Shown here: piece by piece, positions 1-7,731 of the stretch
How positions within the stretch are numbered: position 1 is the stretch's first letter
How the letters are laid out: every line of letters starts with the position of its first letter
NCBI RefSeq assembly: GCF_029351045.1
Contig: NZ_JARKIN010000001.1
Coordinates: 4,576,501-4,640,500, forward strand
Source of the DNA: Streptomyces sp. WMMB303
Lineage (GTDB): Bacteria; Actinomycetota; Actinomycetes; Streptomycetales; Streptomycetaceae
Direction: 5' to 3'
DNA: 64,000 nt
The notes under the pieces: model-generated
Seen by the model: the letters and a program-made list of their open reading frames with translations, nothing else
Told to the model about the DNA's origin: nothing
The model's database searches: none
Program-made: the position numbers and the translations under genes

Positions 1-48
1 GGATCGATGGCACTTGCGGCTCCCCTCGCCCGGCTCGCCGGACCCCGG

Positions 49-891
49 TCAGCGGGGTCGGCTCCGGTGGTCCTCGCTCTTTTCCCGCAGGAGCTCCACC
101 ATACGCCGGGTCGTGTCCGCGTCACGCGCGGCGGTGAACGGCAGCGCGTTGCCGCCCGCGAGGCGGAAGGGCACGCCCTCGACGGTGCTGCCGGCGCCCC
201 CCGCCTCGGCCACCATCAGCAGCCCCGGGGCGTGGTCCCAGGCGGCCTCCCAGGTGTAGGCGACGGCGTCCAGCCGGCCGCGGGCGATGGCGAGGTACTC
301 CAGCCCCGCCGAGCCGGTGGACCGCACCTGCAGTCCAGCGGTGTGCAGTCCGCGCAGCGAGCGCTCCTGCCACTCGTCCGTGTAGTCCGGATGCGAGACG
401 GCGACGCGCAGCGGGGCCCCCGCTCGGGGGGAACCGGCGTACAGCGGCTCCCCGTTGAGCAGCGCCCCGCCGCCGCGCCGCACCGTGGCGGTCAGGCCGA
501 GGGCCGGCGCCTGAATCCATCCCGCGAGGGTCTCACCGTGGTGGGCGAGCGCGACCATGGTGCAGAAGCCCTCCCCGCCCGCGACGAACTGGCGCGTGCC
601 GTCGACGGGGTCGATGATCCACACCGGATCCGGGCCGGAGAGCGCCCTGTAGGAGGCCGGGTCGGCGTGCACGCCCTCCTCCCCGACCACCGCGGAGCCG
701 GGCAGCAACCGGCGCAGTGCGTCGCCCAGTTGCCGCTCCGCCTCCCGGTCGGCGACCGTGACCAGATCGTGGCTGCCGGTCTTGGTGGTGATCTCGTGCT
801 CGGCGAGTTTCCGCCAGCGCGGCACGACCTGCGCGTCCACGGCCTCGCGGACCGCCCGTTCCACCGCTGTCGTCAGCTCGTCGTCGATCAC
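49..891 (-). CDS. Inositol monophosphatase family protein (HisN/SuhB-like)
   Basis: A 280-residue soluble phosphatase of the inositol monophosphatase superfamily, which hydrolyses small phosphomonoesters with Mg2+. The family signatures are visible: the lithium-sensitive acidic motif GEE at residues 70-72, WIIDPVDGT at 91-99 supplying two metal-binding Asp residues (94 and 97), and the C-terminal WEAAWDHAPG around 214-223 with the third metal-binding Asp (219). Length is normal for the family. Actinobacterial members act as histidinol-phosphatase (HisN), inositol-1-phosphatase or 3'-phosphoadenosine phosphatase, and the sequence alone does not decide which. It is divergent from the downstream Sir2 gene, with about 50 bp between the two starts, so both promoters must lie in that gap. 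Confidence 0.88.
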   Translation of the reverse strand: MIDDELTTAVERAVREAVDAQVVPRWRKLAEHEITTKTGSHDLVTVADREAERQLGDALRRLLPGSAVVGEEGVHADPASYRALSGPDPVWIIDPVDGTRQFVAGGEGFCTMVALAHHGETLAGWIQAPALGLTATVRRGGGALLNGEPLYAGSPRAGAPLRVAVSHPDYTDEWQERSLRGLHTAGLQVRSTGSAGLEYLAIARGRLDAVAYTWEAAWDHAPGLLMVAEAGGAGSTVEGVPFRLAGGNALPFTAARDADTTRRMVELLREKSEDHRSRPR

Positions 892-943
892 CCCACCATG
901 GAAGCACGCGTCCGCCGGTGCGGAGGCGAACTAGGCTGGCCGC

Positions 944-1711
944 ATGGCCGAACGTGACAGAACGCCACGGGACGGGGAGCCCGCGGGCGGCACACCGCTG
1001 GTGGCGATCCTCAGCGGCGCCGGGATCTCCACCGACTCCGGCATCCCCGACTACCGCGGGCCGCAGGGGGTGTGGCGCACCGATCCGGAGGCCGAGAAGC
1101 TGGTCACCTACGACTCCTACATGGGGGACTCCGACATCCGGCGCCGCTCATGGCGGATGCGTGGCGAGAGCCCGGTGTGGGAGGCCGTCCCCAACGCGGC
1201 GCACGAGGCGGTGGCCGGGCTGGAGCGCTCCGGCACCCCGGTGCGGGTCATCACCCAGAACGTCGACGGACTCCACCAGGCCGCGGGCGTTCCGGACCGC
1301 AAGGTGCTGGAGCTGCACGGGAACGCCCGTACGGTGCTGTGCACGGCGTGCGGAGCCCGCTCGGCCATGGCGCGGGCGCTGGAGCGGGTCGCGGCGGGCG
1401 ACCCGGACCCGTTGTGTGAGGTGTGCGGGGGCGTGCTCAAGTCCGCGACGGTGATGTTCGGCCAGCAGCTCGACGGGGAGGTGCTGGCCGAGGCGGTGGC
1501 GGTGGCCCGGGCCTGCGACGTCTTCCTCGCCGTGGGCACCAGTCTCCAGGTGCAGCCCGCCGCGTCCCTGGCCGGTCTGGCCGCCGAGCACGGGGCCCGG
1601 CTCGTCATCGTGAACGCCGAGCCCACGCCCTACGACCCGCTCGCGGACGAGGTGGTGCGGGAGCCGATCGGCACCGCTCTGCCCCGGCTGCTCTCCGCGC
1701 TGCAACGCTGA
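944..1711 (+). CDS. Sir2-family NAD-dependent protein deacylase
   Basis: A 255-residue sirtuin that removes acyl groups from lysine using NAD+. The NAD-binding GAGIST is at residues 25-30, TQNVDGLH at 104-111, the catalytic His in ELHGN is residue 125, and a zinc ribbon is formed by Cys133/Cys136 and Cys158/Cys161. A second Rossmann motif, GTSLQV, follows near residue 198. All key residues are present, so the enzyme should be active. Alternative upstream ATGs are in other frames; this start gives the normal N-terminus. It is monocistronic and followed by a bidirectional terminator. Targets cannot be read from context; in actinomycetes, sirtuins commonly act on acetyl-CoA synthetase-type enzymes (family knowledge). 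Confidence 0.93.
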   Translation: MAERDRTPRDGEPAGGTPLVAILSGAGISTDSGIPDYRGPQGVWRTDPEAEKLVTYDSYMGDSDIRRRSWRMRGESPVWEAVPNAAHEAVAGLERSGTPVRVITQNVDGLHQAAGVPDRKVLELHGNARTVLCTACGARSAMARALERVAAGDPDPLCEVCGGVLKSATVMFGQQLDGEVLAEAVAVARACDVFLAVGTSLQVQPAASLAGLAAEHGARLVIVNAEPTPYDPLADEVVREPIGTALPRLLSALQR

Positions 1712-1721
1712 GGCGGACCCG

Positions 1722-1754
1722 CCGCGCCCCTGCGCGCTGGGGGCCGGGGCGCGG
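1722..1754. terminator. Bidirectional GC hairpin
   Basis: CCGCGCCCC at 1722-1730 pairs perfectly with GGGGCGCGG at 1746-1754 across a 15-nt loop. It lies just past the Sir2 stop and before the stop of the convergent B3/B4 gene. There is no U-tract, as is common for Streptomyces terminators. Confidence 0.6.
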
Positions 1755-1761
1755 TCGGGGC

Positions 1762-2454
1762 TCAGGCCGCGCGCAGCAGCCTGGACGCGGTCACCGCTCC
1801 CGGCGCGGCGGCGCACAGCGCGTCGGTCAGAGCGCGGCCCGCCTCCCGCAGCGCGGTGTCGTCCATCGCGCCGAGGGCGTCGAGGAGGAAGACGGCGCGG
1901 GTGGTCCCGGTCGTCAGCCGGGTGCGGACGCACTGCCGCCAGTTCCAGCGCCGGCAGGTGACACCCTCGTCGTCGCGCCAGATCACTTCCCCGGCCCGCG
2001 GGTACTCCGTCACCGGCTCGCCGCCCGACATCAGCTCGAAGGGCTCGGTGCCCTCGGCGCGGGTGAGCCGGAGGGGCCCCGCGTAGCGGTCCAGGTCCTC
2101 GCCGCCGAGCGGGACGACGTGCGCCACGGAGACCGCGTTGTAGATGTCCGTGAGCCGGTCGATGCGGGGCAGGCCCTCGGGGGCGCGCCGCAGCAGCGCG
2201 TCGACGCTGGGCCGGGTGCGCTTGGGCTTGGCACCGAAGGCCCGGAACGCCTCCCGCCACGCCTCCGTGTGCGGGTGCAGATCAGGATCGCAGGCCGTCG
2301 CCTCGGCTTTGGCGAGGAGTTCCTCGCTGACGGCGTCGCTCGGCCCGGGGACCAGCCCCTCCGCGACGATCAGCAGGGCGCGGTAGTCGGGGCGCAGGGC
2401 GCCGACCGACGGGTCGATCCGGGCGGCCGCCAGCCAGTCCTCGGTCATGCTCAT
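1762..2454 (-). CDS. B3/B4 tRNA-binding-domain protein
   Basis: A 230-residue protein matching free-standing B3/B4 domain proteins, which are relatives of the editing domain of phenylalanyl-tRNA synthetase beta subunit. Recognisable stretches are the N-terminal PDYRALLI, the central FRAFGAKPKRTRPSVDALLRR region (about 69-90), which is highly typical of the family, and WNWRQC around residue 170. The family is thought to bind or edit mischarged tRNA, but most stand-alone members lack a proven function. It is cytosolic, with no signal or membrane segment. The start chosen is the ATG at 2454; an internal Met at residue 3 is an alternative. Its upstream region contains a six-copy 9-bp tandem repeat. 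Confidence 0.8.
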   Translation of the reverse strand: MSMTEDWLAAARIDPSVGALRPDYRALLIVAEGLVPGPSDAVSEELLAKAEATACDPDLHPHTEAWREAFRAFGAKPKRTRPSVDALLRRAPEGLPRIDRLTDIYNAVSVAHVVPLGGEDLDRYAGPLRLTRAEGTEPFELMSGGEPVTEYPRAGEVIWRDDEGVTCRRWNWRQCVRTRLTTGTTRAVFLLDALGAMDDTALREAGRALTDALCAAAPGAVTASRLLRAA

Positions 2455-2469
2455 CTCTGCGTCGCTCCT

Positions 2470-2523
2470 CGTTCTCGCCGTTCTCGCCGTTCCCGGCGTT
2501 CCCGGCGTTCCCGCCGTGCCCGG
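2470..2523. repeat. Six tandem 9-bp repeats (CGTTCYCGS)
   Basis: Six consecutive nonamers: CGTTCTCGC twice, CGTTCCCGG twice, CGTTCCCGC once and CGTGCCCGG once. The array starts 15 bp upstream of the B3/B4 gene start, inside its probable promoter or leader. It has no spacers and is not CRISPR-like. Slippage could alter promoter spacing or leader structure; this is inference. Confidence 0.75.
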
Positions 2524-2703
2524 CGCCTTGGCCGCCCGGGGCCGGGATGCGCGAGCGGCACGACTGGTTCAGTCTACCGTACTACGCAGTGCATCATACG
2601 TGACTCGCAAGGTGGCGTCCGAAGAGCGCCAGCATCGCGGAGGACACCGCACCAGGATCGAGTCATGTCAACCGGAGCAACACTCGACGGACGGGAAGAA
2701 TCC

Positions 2704-3462
2704 ATGCACAGCAGCGTCTCGGACAAGCCCCTCGACGGCAGGGCCGCCCTCGTCACCGGCGGCAGCCGCGGCATCGGAGCGGCCGTGGCCCTGCGCCTGG
2801 CGGCAGACGGCGCGGACGTGGCGCTGACCTACGAGGCGAACGCCGAGCGGGCCCGCGACGTGGCCACGCGGATCGAGGAACTCGGCGGCCGGGCCTGGGC
2901 GGTGCGCGCCTCGCTGGACGACGCGGACTCGGTACGGGCGGCCGCGGACGGGGCGGTTGAGACGTTCGGACGGCTGGACATCCTCGTGAACAACGCGGGG
3001 ACCGGCAGCCAGGGAGAGCTCGGTTCGGTGCCGGTCGGGGAGGTGGACCGGGTGCTGGCGGCCAACGTCCGGGGCGCCTACCTCGTGGCACAGGCGGCAG
3101 CCTCCCGGATGGCCGACGGCGGCCGGATCGTCAACGTCGGGAGCTGCGTCTCGGCGCACGTGCCCTTCCCCGGGATGGCGCTCTACGCCATGAGCAAGGC
3201 GGCCGTCACCGGGCTCACCAAGGGCCTGGCCCGCGAGCTGGCACCGCGCGGCATCACCGTCAACCAGGTGTCGCCGGGCCCGGTCGACACCGACTTGAAC
3301 CCCGCGGACGGCGAGAGCGCCGCGGCGCAGGCCGCCCTCACCCTGCTGGGCCGGTACGGAACGCCGGAGGAGATCGCCGACTCGGTGGCCCACCTCGTCG
3401 GCGACGGCGCCCGCTACGTCACCGGCGCTGTGCTCGCGGTGGACGGCGGTTTCGCCGCCTGA
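2704..3462 (+). CDS. SDR family oxidoreductase (3-oxoacyl-ACP reductase-like)
   Basis: A 252-residue classical short-chain dehydrogenase/reductase. The cofactor motif TGGSRGIGA lies at residues 18-26, NNAG at 96-99, the catalytic Ser region at 147-150 and the YxxxK pair at Tyr161/Lys165; PGPVDTDLN follows the active site. The Arg after the first Gly-rich Ser suggests NADPH preference. The ATG at 2704 follows GGGAAG; an in-frame ATG at 2665 would add 13 poorly conserved residues. It stands alone, followed at once by a strong terminator. Substrate is unknown; such proteins are often annotated FabG-like but reduce many ketones. Confidence 0.9.
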   Translation: MHSSVSDKPLDGRAALVTGGSRGIGAAVALRLAADGADVALTYEANAERARDVATRIEELGGRAWAVRASLDDADSVRAAADGAVETFGRLDILVNNAGTGSQGELGSVPVGEVDRVLAANVRGAYLVAQAAASRMADGGRIVNVGSCVSAHVPFPGMALYAMSKAAVTGLTKGLARELAPRGITVNQVSPGPVDTDLNPADGESAAAQAALTLLGRYGTPEEIADSVAHLVGDGARYVTGAVLAVDGGFAA

Positions 3463-3464
3463 AG

Positions 3465-3498
3465 CGGCGGGGGCCGTCCGCGCGGACGGCCCCCGCCG
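3465..3498. terminator. Perfect 16-bp stem terminator
   Basis: The arms at 3465-3480 and 3483-3498 are exact reverse complements separated by only 2 nt, beginning three bases after the SDR stop. Its strength suggests an efficient factor-independent terminator despite the lack of a U-tract. Confidence 0.8.
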
Positions 3499-3583
3499 AG
3501 TGGCCGCTCCCTTCGGCACATGGTGCGCTGGTCCCGCGGCCTGCTGCGGGCCGCGCGACCGCGGGGCGACCGGAGGAGCCTTC

Positions 3584-4129
3584 ATGCGGAAGACCAGCAG
3601 GACAGCCGTGTACGCCGGGACCGCCGTGCTGTGCGCCGCCGCGCTCGGCGGCTGCTCGGACGACGGCGGCGGGGACGGCGGCTCCTCGCCCTCCCCCTCG
3701 GCCTCGAAGAAGGCGGGGACTGTCCAGGTGCGCTCCACCGACCTGGGCAGAATCCTGGCCGACGGCTCCGGCCGCACCCTCTACCTGTTCGAGGCCGACA
3801 AGTCGCGCAAGTCGACCTGCGAGGGGAGCTGCGCAGCGGCGTGGCCCCCGGTCGTGGTCGAGGGGAAGGACGAGCCGGGCGCGGGGGACGGTGCCGAGAA
3901 GGGACTGCTGGGCACCACCGAGCGGAAGGACGGCAGTCGGCAGGTCACCTACGACGGCCATCCGCTCTACCGCTACCAGGGGGATGACAAGCCCGGGGAC
4001 ACCGCCGGGCAGGGGCTCGACCAGTTCGGCGCCGAGTGGTTCGTGCTCGACCCGTCCGGCAGGAAGATCACCGACGGCAAGAAGAAGAAGCCCTCCGAGA
4101 AGCCGCGGAAGAGCGACGGCGGGTACTGA
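3584..4129 (+). CDS. Secreted lipoprotein with YxFxxD repeats (COG4315-like)
   Basis: A 181-residue predicted lipoprotein. The ATG at 3584 sits downstream of CGGAGGAG and begins a signal peptide (MRKTS, hydrophobic stretch, LGGC lipobox with Cys24). A Ser/Gly/Asp linker is followed by two copies of the COG4315 repeat: one around YLFEADKSRKSTCEGSC with AAAWPP, and a second around HPLYRYQGDDKPGDTAGQG ending in WFVLDPSG. The Cys pair in the first repeat may form a disulfide outside the membrane. The C-terminus is Lys-rich. The family is widespread in actinomycetes and of unknown function; some are proposed to be redox- or haem-related, which is unproven here. Confidence 0.85.
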   Translation: MRKTSRTAVYAGTAVLCAAALGGCSDDGGGDGGSSPSPSASKKAGTVQVRSTDLGRILADGSGRTLYLFEADKSRKSTCEGSCAAAWPPVVVEGKDEPGAGDGAEKGLLGTTERKDGSRQVTYDGHPLYRYQGDDKPGDTAGQGLDQFGAEWFVLDPSGRKITDGKKKKPSEKPRKSDGGY

Positions 4130-4193
4130 CGCGAGCGGGTGCCCCGCACGTCCGACGGCAGGCGCACGCGCGGACGGCAGGAGAGGAGCGGCC

Positions 4194-4661
4194 ATGACCA
4201 CGCAGAGACCCACGCCTCCACCGGCACCCCACGGAGGGGCGTACCGCATCGTCCAGGGCGGCGCCCGGGTGCTGTCGGCGGGCGGGCTGGTGGTGAACGC
4301 CTACATCCACGCCGCCCTCGCCGACCAGTACGACGCGGTGGGCGCGACCATCAGCCAGGGCGACCTCTTCCGCGTCGAGGCCGGGCTGGCGTCGCTCGCC
4401 GCGCTGCTGGTCCTGGTGTGGTGGCGGATCCCCTCCGACGCGTTCGCCTGGCTGGTCTCCGCCGGCGGGTTGGCGCTGCTGCTCGTCTACCTCTACATCG
4501 ATGTGGGGAAGCTGGGGCCGTTCCCGAACATGTACGACCCGGTCTGGTTCGACGACAGGAGACTCGCCGCCGTGGCCCAGGGCATCACGCTCGTGATGTC
4601 CACGTTCCTGCTGGTCAGTCACACGCGCCACGCGCGACGACTGGTCACCGACGTAGGCTGA
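4194..4661 (+). CDS. Small integral membrane protein, unknown function
   Basis: A 155-residue protein with a short soluble N-terminus and about four hydrophobic segments (about residues 22-42, 60-82, 88-104, 127-145). I recognise no catalytic motif. The ATG at 4194 follows GGAGAGGAGCG. It starts 64 bp after the lipoprotein gene, so the two may be co-transcribed and both act at the cell envelope. Similar proteins are common as hypothetical proteins in Streptomyces; a DoxX-like fold is possible but not supported by any motif. Confidence 0.7.
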   Translation: MTTQRPTPPPAPHGGAYRIVQGGARVLSAGGLVVNAYIHAALADQYDAVGATISQGDLFRVEAGLASLAALLVLVWWRIPSDAFAWLVSAGGLALLLVYLYIDVGKLGPFPNMYDPVWFDDRRLAAVAQGITLVMSTFLLVSHTRHARRLVTDVG

Positions 4662-4828
4662 GCGGCCGGGCGCGGACGGTCGGCGGTGGCGGCCGGAGGG
4701 CCACGTGGAAGCGGCCCGCGCCGAGGAGTCCGCCCCCGGCCAGGTACGGCAGCGAGGGACGGACCGCCAGGGCGCCCTGAGGGATGCCGCGCCCCCGTCC
4801 GCAGGGCGGCCCTGCCGCAGGAGGCCCG

Positions 4829-5374
4829 CTACAGCACCTCGGAGACCCGGTAGGCGACCCCACCCTCGACGAAGCGCCCCGAGCCGATGCCGACGGTGCC
4901 GTTGAGCCAGGCGTAACGCTCGGCCCCGGTCTCGAAGAGCGGGTTGGTCCGGAAGTAGTAGCCGGCCGGGTCGACACGGTGCCGTCCGGCGGGGTCGCCC
5001 AGCGCGTCGCGTACGGCGGGCGGCGTGACCAGGCGGCCCCCGTAGGACATGTGCAGCAGCGCCCCGTCGTGGGTGCGCAGGGTCAGCCGGACGTCCAGGG
5101 TCATCGTTCCGTCCGGGCCGAACAGCGCCCAGTCGCCGCCCCCGGGCAGCACCTCGCCGTACAACCGGGGGCCGCGGAAGGCGCCTCCGGCGGCCCCGAA
5201 GAGGACCCGACGGCCGTACGGGCCCCGTCCGACGGACAGCGCGGGGTCCAGATCGACGACCAGATCGAAGAGGTGCGCGGTGCGGAACCCGTCCGCGTAC
5301 CGGGCACCCTCCGCGGACTGCGCGTGCGGGCCGGTGGCCGGAACGGGGGCGGCGGGGTCCGGGCTCCGGTTCAT
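4829..5374 (-). CDS. DUF3237 family protein
   Basis: A 181-residue cytosolic protein. Residues about 30-181 match DUF3237, a beta-barrel family: FDLVVDLDPA, VGRGPYGRRVLFGAAGG, a YFRTNPLFETG segment and WLNGTVGIG, which form the recognisable core. The function is unknown; family members sit near aromatic or hydroxyalkanoate degradation genes. Its ATG at 5374 overlaps the stop of the upstream NTF2-like gene (ATGA), which means translational coupling and co-regulation from the promoter at 5893-5921. Confidence 0.82.
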   Translation of the reverse strand: MNRSPDPAAPVPATGPHAQSAEGARYADGFRTAHLFDLVVDLDPALSVGRGPYGRRVLFGAAGGAFRGPRLYGEVLPGGGDWALFGPDGTMTLDVRLTLRTHDGALLHMSYGGRLVTPPAVRDALGDPAGRHRVDPAGYYFRTNPLFETGAERYAWLNGTVGIGSGRFVEGGVAYRVSEVL

Positions 5375-5868
5375 GCCACGCTCCGCTCGGCCTCGCCGAC
5401 TCCGGGCGCTCCGGGGCCTTCGGGGGCTCCGGGGAAGAGCGTGCGCCGGACGGCATCCGTGGAGACCCCGCACCCGGCGCAGAGCACCGACAGGTCGAAG
5501 AAGAACCGCTCGCTCGCGATGAGATCGTCCCGGAAGGTGAACCGGATGAACACCGGCAGCACGGCGCGGTTGCCGTCGGGACGCACCCCGAACCGGTCTC
5601 CGGTCATCGTCAGCCGCGCGGTCCCCCAGCAGACGAGCGATTCCCCGTCGCTCGCCGAGCCCTCCAGCGTGACGTCGTAGTCGGGGAACGAGGCGAAGAA
5701 CCTCCGCAGCGCCTTCTCGTTCGCGGCCGGGCCCCGGGCGGTGGTTCCGAACGCCGGGACTTCCAGCAGGATGTCGGGGTGGAAGAGCCGCACCGCCGCG
5801 GACACGTCCTGCCTGCTCTTGGCGACGGCCAAGGCCTGCGCCAGCTCCACCATGCGCCGCTTGTGCAC
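5371..5868 (-). CDS. NTF2/SnoaL-like protein
   Basis: A 165-residue protein with the alpha+beta cone fold of nuclear transport factor 2/SnoaL proteins: an N-terminal helix, LFHPDILLEVPAFG, the FFASFPDYDVTLEG strand, and FIRFTFRDDLIASERFFFDL near the end. The last 20 residues are a low-complexity GAPEGPGAPG tail. These proteins can be polyketide cyclases, dehydratases or isomerases, or have no known activity, so the substrate is unassigned. It is the first gene of a two-gene operon with the DUF3237 gene (4-bp overlap). A promoter with an operator-like palindrome lies immediately upstream. Confidence 0.85.
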   Translation of the reverse strand: MHKRRMVELAQALAVAKSRQDVSAAVRLFHPDILLEVPAFGTTARGPAANEKALRRFFASFPDYDVTLEGSASDGESLVCWGTARLTMTGDRFGVRPDGNRAVLPVFIRFTFRDDLIASERFFFDLSVLCAGCGVSTDAVRRTLFPGAPEGPGAPGVGEAERSVA

Positions 5869-5892
5869 GGGTGCCTCCTTCGGATCGAACTA

Positions 5893-5921
5893 AAAGTACG
5901 ATCGTTCGCACTCTTTGGCAA
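5893..5921 (-). promoter_or_regulatory. Promoter with embedded palindromic operator
   Basis: On the minus strand TTGCCA (-35, 5916-5921) is followed by a 17-bp spacer and TACTTT (-10, 5893-5898). An imperfect 18-bp palindrome (AGTACGATCGTTCGCACT, 5895-5912, 14 of 18 symmetric positions) fills the spacer and part of the -10. This is the usual layout for a TetR-type repressor. No TetR gene is nearby, so the cognate regulator would be elsewhere. Confidence 0.6.
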
Positions 5922-5981
5922 CCGTGTCGTCACGCCGGATCGCGGCGCGTCCCGCCGCCAAGCGGCGCGGTGCACTCGGTC

Positions 5982-6836
5982 TCAGCGGAAGTCGGCGGCG
6001 TGGTCCGCGACCCAGCGGCGGAAGTCCCGAGGCGGGCGGCCCAACAGTGCGGCGGCTCCGGGGGCGACCGTCTCGGGCCGGGTCTCCATCGCCTCGTGCG
6101 CGTCGAGGATGCCGTCCGCGTAGGACTCCGGCAGCCCCGCCGCGACGAGATCGGCACGGGCCTCCTCACGGGTGATCTTCTCGACCGGTACGGAGCGGCC
6201 GAGCACCTCGCCGATGAGGGCGATCTGTTCGGCCTGGGTGAGCAGTTCGGGCCCCGTCAGCTCGGGTGCCGCCCCGACCAGGTCGTCGGTCAGCAGCGCG
6301 CGGACCGCGGCGGCGGCGATGTCGGCCTCGTGCACCAGCGTGCGGGCCGCTTGCGGCGAGGCGGTGCGCACGGGTGCCCCGGCGCGGATCTGCGGGGCCC
6401 ACATCAGGGTGTTGCCCGCGAAACCGCCGGGCCGCAGCAGCGTCCACTCCGCCCCGGAGGCGCGCACGAGACGCTCCAGCGCCGCATGGGTGCCGAGGAT
6501 GTCCTCGGCGGGCTCGACCGTGTCGTCCTGCGGAACACCGCGGGTGGAGAGGTAGACGATCCGGCGGGTGTGCGCGGCCAGGGCGCCGACCACCTCGGCC
6601 GCACCGCGCGGACCGGCCAACGGCCACATGAGGAAGACGCCGGCCACCTCCTCTCCCGCGAGGGCACGGGGCAGGCCCGCGGGGCCGGCCAGATCGCCGC
6701 GCACGGCTTCGACGCCGTCCGGGAGGCGGGCGGCGGCCGGGTCGCGGACGAGGGCGCGCACCCCGGCCCCTCGGGCCGCGAGCTGCGCCGCCACCTGTCC
6801 GCCGACCTTGCCTGTCGCTCCGATGACCAGATACAC
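5982..6836 (-). CDS. NmrA-like NAD(P)-binding protein (atypical SDR)
   Basis: A 284-residue protein of the NmrA/QOR2 atypical-SDR group. The GTG at 6836 after GAAGGAG gives the natural N-terminus VYLVIGATGKVGG, with the GxxGxxG dinucleotide motif at residues 6-12. VYLSTRG and the LLRPGGFAGNTL segment follow. Atypical SDRs of this kind lack the YxxxK pair and can be NAD(P)H sensors or quinone reductases. A longer reading frame upstream to 6941 is not protein-like. The upstream region has a MerR-type long-spacer promoter, which suggests induction by redox or drug stress, though no merR gene is adjacent. Confidence 0.85.
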   Translation of the reverse strand: MYLVIGATGKVGGQVAAQLAARGAGVRALVRDPAAARLPDGVEAVRGDLAGPAGLPRALAGEEVAGVFLMWPLAGPRGAAEVVGALAAHTRRIVYLSTRGVPQDDTVEPAEDILGTHAALERLVRASGAEWTLLRPGGFAGNTLMWAPQIRAGAPVRTASPQAARTLVHEADIAAAAVRALLTDDLVGAAPELTGPELLTQAEQIALIGEVLGRSVPVEKITREEARADLVAAGLPESYADGILDAHEAMETRPETVAPGAAALLGRPPRDFRRWVADHAADFR

Positions 6837-6932
6837 GCGCTTCTCCTTCGTGGCTGCGGACGGATGCCCCGGCCGCGGACGGATGTCCGGATGCACCCCG
6901 GTCCAGTGGAACCGGGATGCCGGAAGGGCTCC

Positions 6933-6963
6933 AGCCTGCAAGCTGAAGTGAGGTTCAAGTCAA
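6933..6963 (-). promoter_or_regulatory. Possible MerR-type promoter with 19-bp spacer
   Basis: The minus strand reads TTGACT (6958-6963), 19 bp, then CAGGCT (6933-6938). The spacer contains the half-sites TGAA and TTCA around a 6-bp centre. A 19-bp spacer with a central dyad is the hallmark of MerR/SoxR-activated promoters. The -10 is weak, which fits activator dependence. Confidence 0.4.
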
Positions 6964-7061
6964 TGCGAGGCGGCGTCACCCGGGCCGCGCGACGGCCCGG
7001 AGCCCACTCCGATGGGCGCTCCTCCATTGCCGGGCGCGGCCGGTACGGCGAGGCTGGACGC

Positions 7062-7664
7062 ATGATCCCGGCGAACACGATCGGCGTAGGCGGCACGACG
7101 GTGGTCTACGGGACCGGTCCTGAGACTCCCGAGCCCGGACCGCCGGTGCTGGACCTGTACCTGGATCTGCGCTGCCCGTACTGCGCCCGCACGGAGAACA
7201 CGCTGGGCGGCACGCTGCAGCAACTCGCCGACGACGGCGAAGTGGTGCTGCACCACCACTTCGGCACGTTCCTCGACGACCAGCTCGGCGGACGGGGCTC
7301 GCACCACGCGCTGGCAGCCGCGGGGGCCGCGGCCGATGTGGGCCAGGCCCAGTTCCTGGGGTATCTGCGCACCCTCTTCCGCAACCAGCCGCACGAGAGC
7401 CACGACGGATTCGCCGAGGACCGGACGCTGCTCGGCCTGGCCAACGACGTACCCGGGCTGCGCCGCCACACGTTCGACGACGCGGTGCTGGAGGGCGCGT
7501 ACCGCGTGTGGGCCAGGCGGGTCAGCCGCGTCTTCGACGAGAGCGGCGTCGCGGCCACCCCGACCGTGCTCTTCCGCGGGGAGCCCGTCGCCGTGCTCGA
7601 CGACCGGGGGCAGGCCGTGCCTCCGGAACGGTTCCTGGCACAGATCCACCACACCGCCGAGTGA
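7062..7664 (+). CDS. DsbA-family thioredoxin-fold oxidoreductase
   Basis: A 200-residue protein with the DsbA fold: the strand DLYLDLRCPYC carries the CPYC redox pair at Cys38/Cys41, an all-helical insertion follows, and the cis-Pro motif GVAATPTVLF lies near residue 165. No signal peptide is present, so it is probably cytosolic, like the FrnE/2-hydroxychromene-isomerase-type DsbA group that acts in thiol redox or detoxification. The start at 7062 is the only ATG giving a sensible N-terminus. It is followed by the small GNAT gene 67 bp downstream and may be co-transcribed with it. Confidence 0.85.
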   Translation: MIPANTIGVGGTTVVYGTGPETPEPGPPVLDLYLDLRCPYCARTENTLGGTLQQLADDGEVVLHHHFGTFLDDQLGGRGSHHALAAAGAAADVGQAQFLGYLRTLFRNQPHESHDGFAEDRTLLGLANDVPGLRRHTFDDAVLEGAYRVWARRVSRVFDESGVAATPTVLFRGEPVAVLDDRGQAVPPERFLAQIHHTAE

Positions 7665-7731
7665 CGGCGCGCGGCCGGACCGCCGGGCAGGAAGCCGCCG
7701 GGACCGCCGGGAAGAACGAGGAGGGATGGCC

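Noticed and set aside
1148..2260. Long minus-strand open frame across Sir2 and the B3/B4 gene
   Set aside because: It is a shadow frame in GC-rich DNA; its product is Arg/Pro/Ala-rich without domains, and true genes with full motif sets occupy both strands here.
2470..2523. Tandem repeats as a CRISPR array
   Set aside because: The units are 9 bp and contiguous with no spacers, and there are no cas genes.
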